A stretch of DNA of 64,000 bases, taken from positions 1-64,000 of the forward strand of contig JACQAL010000038.1 of NCBI GenBank assembly GCA_016195025.1, read 5' to 3'. A model generated the notes under the pieces. The model was given only the letters and a program-made list of their open reading frames with translations, was not told the origin of the DNA and did not search any database. Each line of letters starts with the position of its first letter. Position 1 is the stretch's first letter. Below, in pieces: positions 61,468 through 64,000 of this stretch. Position numbers and translations under genes: made by a program. This DNA is from Bacteroidota bacterium. Lineage in GTDB: Bacteria; Bacteroidota; Bacteroidia; Palsa-948.

Positions 61468-62210
61468 GTTTTTTTTCAAATATATTTAAAAGTTCAAGAG
61501 AAAAATTTCCTTGTGACTTATCTGTTTTGAAAACCGATATGCATTCGCATTTCATTCCGGGCATTGACGATGGCGCGCAAACCATGGACGATTCCGTTGC
61601 GCTCATCCGCGAATTTCATAAACTCGGTTATAAAAAAGTAATTACCACTCCGCATATTCTCAGCGATGGATATAAAAACAATCCTCAAATTATTTTATCG
61701 GGCTTGGAAAAAGTCCGTGTGGCGCTCAAGAATGAAAACATTCCCATGCAGATGGAAGCCGCTGCGGAATATTATTTGGATTTTGATTTTGAACGTAAAC
61801 TTGAGCAGGAAAAACTTTTAACATTTGGAAATAAATATTTGTTGTTTGAAGTTTCGTATGTGAATTCTCCCGATAACCTTGAGAGCGTTATTTTTAAATT
61901 GCTTACTGCCGGATACAAGCCCGTGCTCGCTCATCCCGAGCGCTATCCTTTCTGGATGGGAAATTCAGAGAAGTACGAAAAATTAAAAGCGAAAGGAATT
62001 TTATTTCAACTCAACATTAATTCTCTTGCGGGCTACTATGGAAATGATTCAAAAAAAACTGCCGAACTTCTGATTGAAAAGAACATGATTGATTTTTTAG
62101 GAAGTGATTGTCATAAACTCAGGCATGTGGAAGTTATGCGTGAAGCAGTTTACCAAAAAGCAATTCATAAATTAATTGAGAGCGGGAAACTGCTGAACAG
62201 TACGTTGTGA
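61464..62210 (+). CDS. CpsB/YwqE-type tyrosine-protein phosphatase
   Basis: 248 residues of the PHP-fold capsule phosphatase group. Metal-binding DMHSHFIPGIDDG (His 27, His 29), TTPHI, LAHPERYPF and GSDCHK are present. Such enzymes dephosphorylate the Wzc-type tyrosine kinase to control polysaccharide export, which fits the preceding sugar genes. Confidence 0.9.
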   Translation: MSFFSNIFKSSREKFPCDLSVLKTDMHSHFIPGIDDGAQTMDDSVALIREFHKLGYKKVITTPHILSDGYKNNPQIILSGLEKVRVALKNENIPMQMEAAAEYYLDFDFERKLEQEKLLTFGNKYLLFEVSYVNSPDNLESVIFKLLTAGYKPVLAHPERYPFWMGNSEKYEKLKAKGILFQLNINSLAGYYGNDSKKTAELLIEKNMIDFLGSDCHKLRHVEVMREAVYQKAIHKLIESGKLLNSTL

Positions 62211-62211
62211 T

Positions 62212-62901
62212 TTATTTCACCTCAAACGCTAATAATTTTTCTCCTTCTAAAAACGCTTCAAGTTTATCTCCGATCTTTACCGCGCCAACTCCCACCGGAG
62301 TTCCCGTAAAAATTAAATCGCCAATCTTGAGGGTGATGAATTGAGAGAGGAAAGAAATTATTTTATCGAAAGAAAAAAGTAAATCGCTGGTGTTTCCTTT
62401 CTGAACGGATTTTCCGTTTATGTTCAGATGGAAATTCAAATTCCGCATGGAAGGTTGGAAGATAGGAAGGTTGGAAGGTTGGGAAACAGCACGCTCATCC
62501 GCTCTTCCATTCTTCCATTCTTCCATTCTTCCGAATTTTTTCTTTGAAATAAATTTCCCCACAGGCGCTGAACCATCAAACCCTTTTGCTTTTTCCCATG
62601 GCAATCCTTTTGCCTTTTGCTCCTTCTGAATATCGCGCGCGGTAAAATCAATTCCCACAGTGAGTTCATCGTAATATTTATGTGCGAATTTTTCATCAAT
62701 ATGTTTTCCGAGGCGGTTTATCTTCAAAACAATTTCACATTCGTAGTGAATGTCATTTGAAAACGAAGGAAGAAAAAATGGTTTGTTGTCTGTGAGAAGA
62801 GAAGTATCGGGCTTCAGAAAAAAAACCGGCTCATCGGGAATGGCGGAGTTCAGTTCCTTTATGTGTTCAAGATAGTTTTGTCCTATGCAGATAATCTTCA
62901 T
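62212..62901 (-). CDS. Fumarylacetoacetate hydrolase family protein
   Basis: 229 residues; FAH-fold enzymes include acylpyruvate hydrolases and oxaloacetate decarboxylase-like members. IGQNYLEHIKEL, the metal ligands in HYECEIVLKI, and IFTGTPVGVGAV match. A repeat inserts about 28 residues (RMEEWKNGRADERA and PSNLPIFQPS) near 124-151, between GSAPVGKFI and the next strand. Convergent with cpsB. Confidence 0.87.
   Translation of the reverse strand: MKIICIGQNYLEHIKELNSAIPDEPVFFLKPDTSLLTDNKPFFLPSFSNDIHYECEIVLKINRLGKHIDEKFAHKYYDELTVGIDFTARDIQKEQKAKGLPWEKAKGFDGSAPVGKFISKKKFGRMEEWKNGRADERAVSQPSNLPIFQPSMRNLNFHLNINGKSVQKGNTSDLLFSFDKIISFLSQFITLKIGDLIFTGTPVGVGAVKIGDKLEAFLEGEKLLAFEVK
62447..62532. repeat. 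ggaaggtt/cttccatt hairpin in the FAH gene
   Basis: Left ggaaggttggaagataggaa words, right cttccattcttccattcttc words, around a loop. Nearly the same peptide (MEEWKNGR and PSNLP) appears in ispE. Confidence 0.78.
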
Positions 62902-63035
62902 AAATCTTCGAAAAGCGAATTTATACGAAAGTACGAAATGAAAAAATCGTAGGTTGTTTTGACTTATAACAACTGATTATTGTTATTGAGTATTGGCTTT
63001 CGTATTTTTCGTATTGTTTCGTTTTTCGAAGATTT
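62902..63035. repeat. aaatcttcgaaaagcgaat palindrome at the exonuclease 3' end
   Basis: Left arm 62902-62937 and right arm 62999-63035 share the aaatcttcgaaaaRcgaa / atacgaaaRtacgaa pattern, R standing for the variable base. The right arm lies inside the exonuclease gene and encodes its C-terminal FEKRNNTKNTKANTQ. Confidence 0.75.
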
Positions 63036-63783
63036 CAGTAATTACTTTCTTCGTGTGCAGCGAAAACTCTCCGTTCATCATCCAGGAATAATAGGACGGC
63101 TCTTTTGTAAAAACTTCTTCAGCGGATTTTCCCGTATGCTTTCCAAAATTAAAAACGATTATATTTTTTTCATTGTAAATAAATCTTCCTGCAAAATCAA
63201 CTTTACGCGAACGTGAAGTAAAACCGTGAAGGTATGCAACATCATTTTGTAAGTCAGGATATCTTTCCAGTTGCGCTTCAAGGATTTCCGCAGTGGCAGT
63301 AATGTCTGCTTCCGCGCTGTGCGCTTTCTCTAATGATTTTCCGCAGTAAAATTTATAAGCGGCAGTGAGCGTGCGCTCTTCTTTCTTGTGAAAAATTCCC
63401 TGCACATCCACAAACTTTCTGTCCTTCACATCAAAATCAATTCCTGCGCGGAGAAATTCTTCCATCAATAATGGAATGTCAAAATAGTTGCAGTTGTATC
63501 CTGCCAAATCACAATCGTGAAGAAAATCTGACAGTTCTTTTCCGCATTCAGAAAATGTTGGTGCGTCTGCAACATCCACATCGCTGATGCCGTGAATTTT
63601 TGTAACTTCTTTCGGAATAGGAATCGTTGGGTTGATGAGAATTGTTTTGCTTTCTTTTTTATTTCCTTCGGGAGGATAAATTTTCAGAATGGAAATTTCT
63701 ACAATGCGGTCGGATGCAATGTTCAATCCGGTTGTTTCAATGTCGAAGAAGGCGAGCGGGCGGGTGAGATTTAGTTTTGCCAT
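62983..63783 (-). CDS. DnaQ-family 3'-5' exonuclease
   Basis: 266 residues. The DEDDh exonuclease motifs are FFDIETTG (Asp 14, Glu 16), YNCNYFDIPLL and HSAEADITATAEIL. A second part (FNFGKHTGKSAEEV then EPSYYSWM) is the usual Bacteroidota extension. The last 12 residues (NNTKNTKANTQ) come from a repeat arm. Probably DNA repair or proofreading. It overlaps the preceding gene end by one base. Confidence 0.88.
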   Translation of the reverse strand: MAKLNLTRPLAFFDIETTGLNIASDRIVEISILKIYPPEGNKKESKTILINPTIPIPKEVTKIHGISDVDVADAPTFSECGKELSDFLHDCDLAGYNCNYFDIPLLMEEFLRAGIDFDVKDRKFVDVQGIFHKKEERTLTAAYKFYCGKSLEKAHSAEADITATAEILEAQLERYPDLQNDVAYLHGFTSRSRKVDFAGRFIYNEKNIIVFNFGKHTGKSAEEVFTKEPSYYSWMMNGEFSLHTKKVITEIFEKRNNTKNTKANTQ

Positions 63784-64000
63784 TATCTTCCAATGCTTGA
63801 ATAATCAAATCCGAGTTCTTTCATTTGTTCTTTGCTGTAAAGATTTCTTCCGTCAAAGATTATTTTTCCTTTCATCAGTTTTTTCATCTCATCAAAATCG
63901 GGCGTACGGAAAACACTCCACTCGGTGCAAATCACCAGCGCATCGGCATCTTTCAGAATTTCATAATGGTCTTTTCCGAAATGAATCTTTCCATCATAAT
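63783..64000 (-). CDS. UDP-glucose 6-dehydrogenase, C-terminal part (cut by window edge)
   Basis: The last 72 residues, translated from the edge, read DGKIHFGKDHYE, ADALVICTEWSVFRTPDFDE, KGKIIFDGRNLYSKEQMKE and LGFDYSSIGR. This is the C-terminal domain of UDPGDH/Ugd, which makes UDP-glucuronate, the substrate for the UXS-type gene at 54121. The stop TAA overlaps the exonuclease start (TAATG). Confidence 0.85.
   Translation of the reverse strand, partial: YDGKIHFGKDHYEILKDADALVICTEWSVFRTPDFDEMKKLMKGKIIFDGRNLYSKEQMKELGFDYSSIGR

Overview
The window reads as a chromosomal segment of a Bacteroidota bacterium, probably an uncultured member of class Bacteroidia; I cannot place it more finely. The evidence is a giant SprB-repeat adhesin with a gliding-type C-terminal domain beside a PorP/SprF partner, two exported proteins with type A type-IX-secretion sorting domains, repeated TAnnTTTG promoter boxes with no obvious Shine-Dalgarno sequences, the order parA-parB-DUF5683-dapB-lepB, an hpt-adk-obg group and a BshB1-type bacillithiol enzyme. 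Coding density is high and the DNA is AT-rich. I see no rRNA, tRNA, CRISPR array, prophage or IS element.

Layout. 1-7.7 kb: SprF/PorP and the SprB-like adhesin. 7.8-13 kb: a lipoprotein, the rbfA-methyltransferase-LolC/E group, and an MsbA-like exporter. 13-20.4 kb: creD, an esterase, purE, gamma-glutamyltransferase, and hpt-(S23-like gene)-adk-obg. 20.4-25 kb: a DUF6600-like surface protein, a hydrolase lipoprotein, PAP2, crcB and an LptF/G permease. 25-33.9 kb: ispE, accA, a lipoprotein, enolase, citrate synthase, a UbiD decarboxylase and a Tat-exported PLP enzyme. 33.9-38.9 kb: lepB, dapB, DUF5683, parB, parA. 39-46 kb: maf, a UbiA prenyltransferase, a DUF2520 protein and cytochrome c maturation genes (ccmF, E, D-like, C, B). 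46-52.4 kb: glutathione peroxidase, bshB1, a 21-nt tandem array, two paralogous secreted proteins (one frameshifted) and pdxH. 52.5-64 kb: a PorE-like PD40 protein and a nucleotide-sugar/capsule operon (UXS-type epimerase, acyP, thpR, WbpD/B/A-like enzymes, a GxxExxY gene, rfbB, a WbpP-like epimerase, a CpsB-type phosphatase), then an FAH-family enzyme, a DnaQ-type exonuclease and the end of a UDP-glucose dehydrogenase.

The most unusual feature is a dense population of small palindromic repeats built from 7-9 nt 'words' (such as tactaat, aagttcc, cttttga, ggaaggtt and atggttg) or from GC-rich perfect palindromes. Several families fill whole intergenic gaps as imperfect hairpins. Others sit in frame inside conserved genes (ispE twice, parB, ubiD, ggt, ccmF, a LolC/E permease, an FAH hydrolase, an esterase twice, a UXS-type epimerase), adding low-complexity peptides without breaking the frame. 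Two small ORFs of families found inside or near mobile RNA-type insertions, an S23-like four-helix-bundle protein and a GxxExxY protein, are each bracketed by inverted copies of these same words, as if the gene sat in the loop of a hairpin that exists empty elsewhere in the window. I regard this as the best candidate for an undescribed system. The relation is seen in the sequence; the mechanism is inference.
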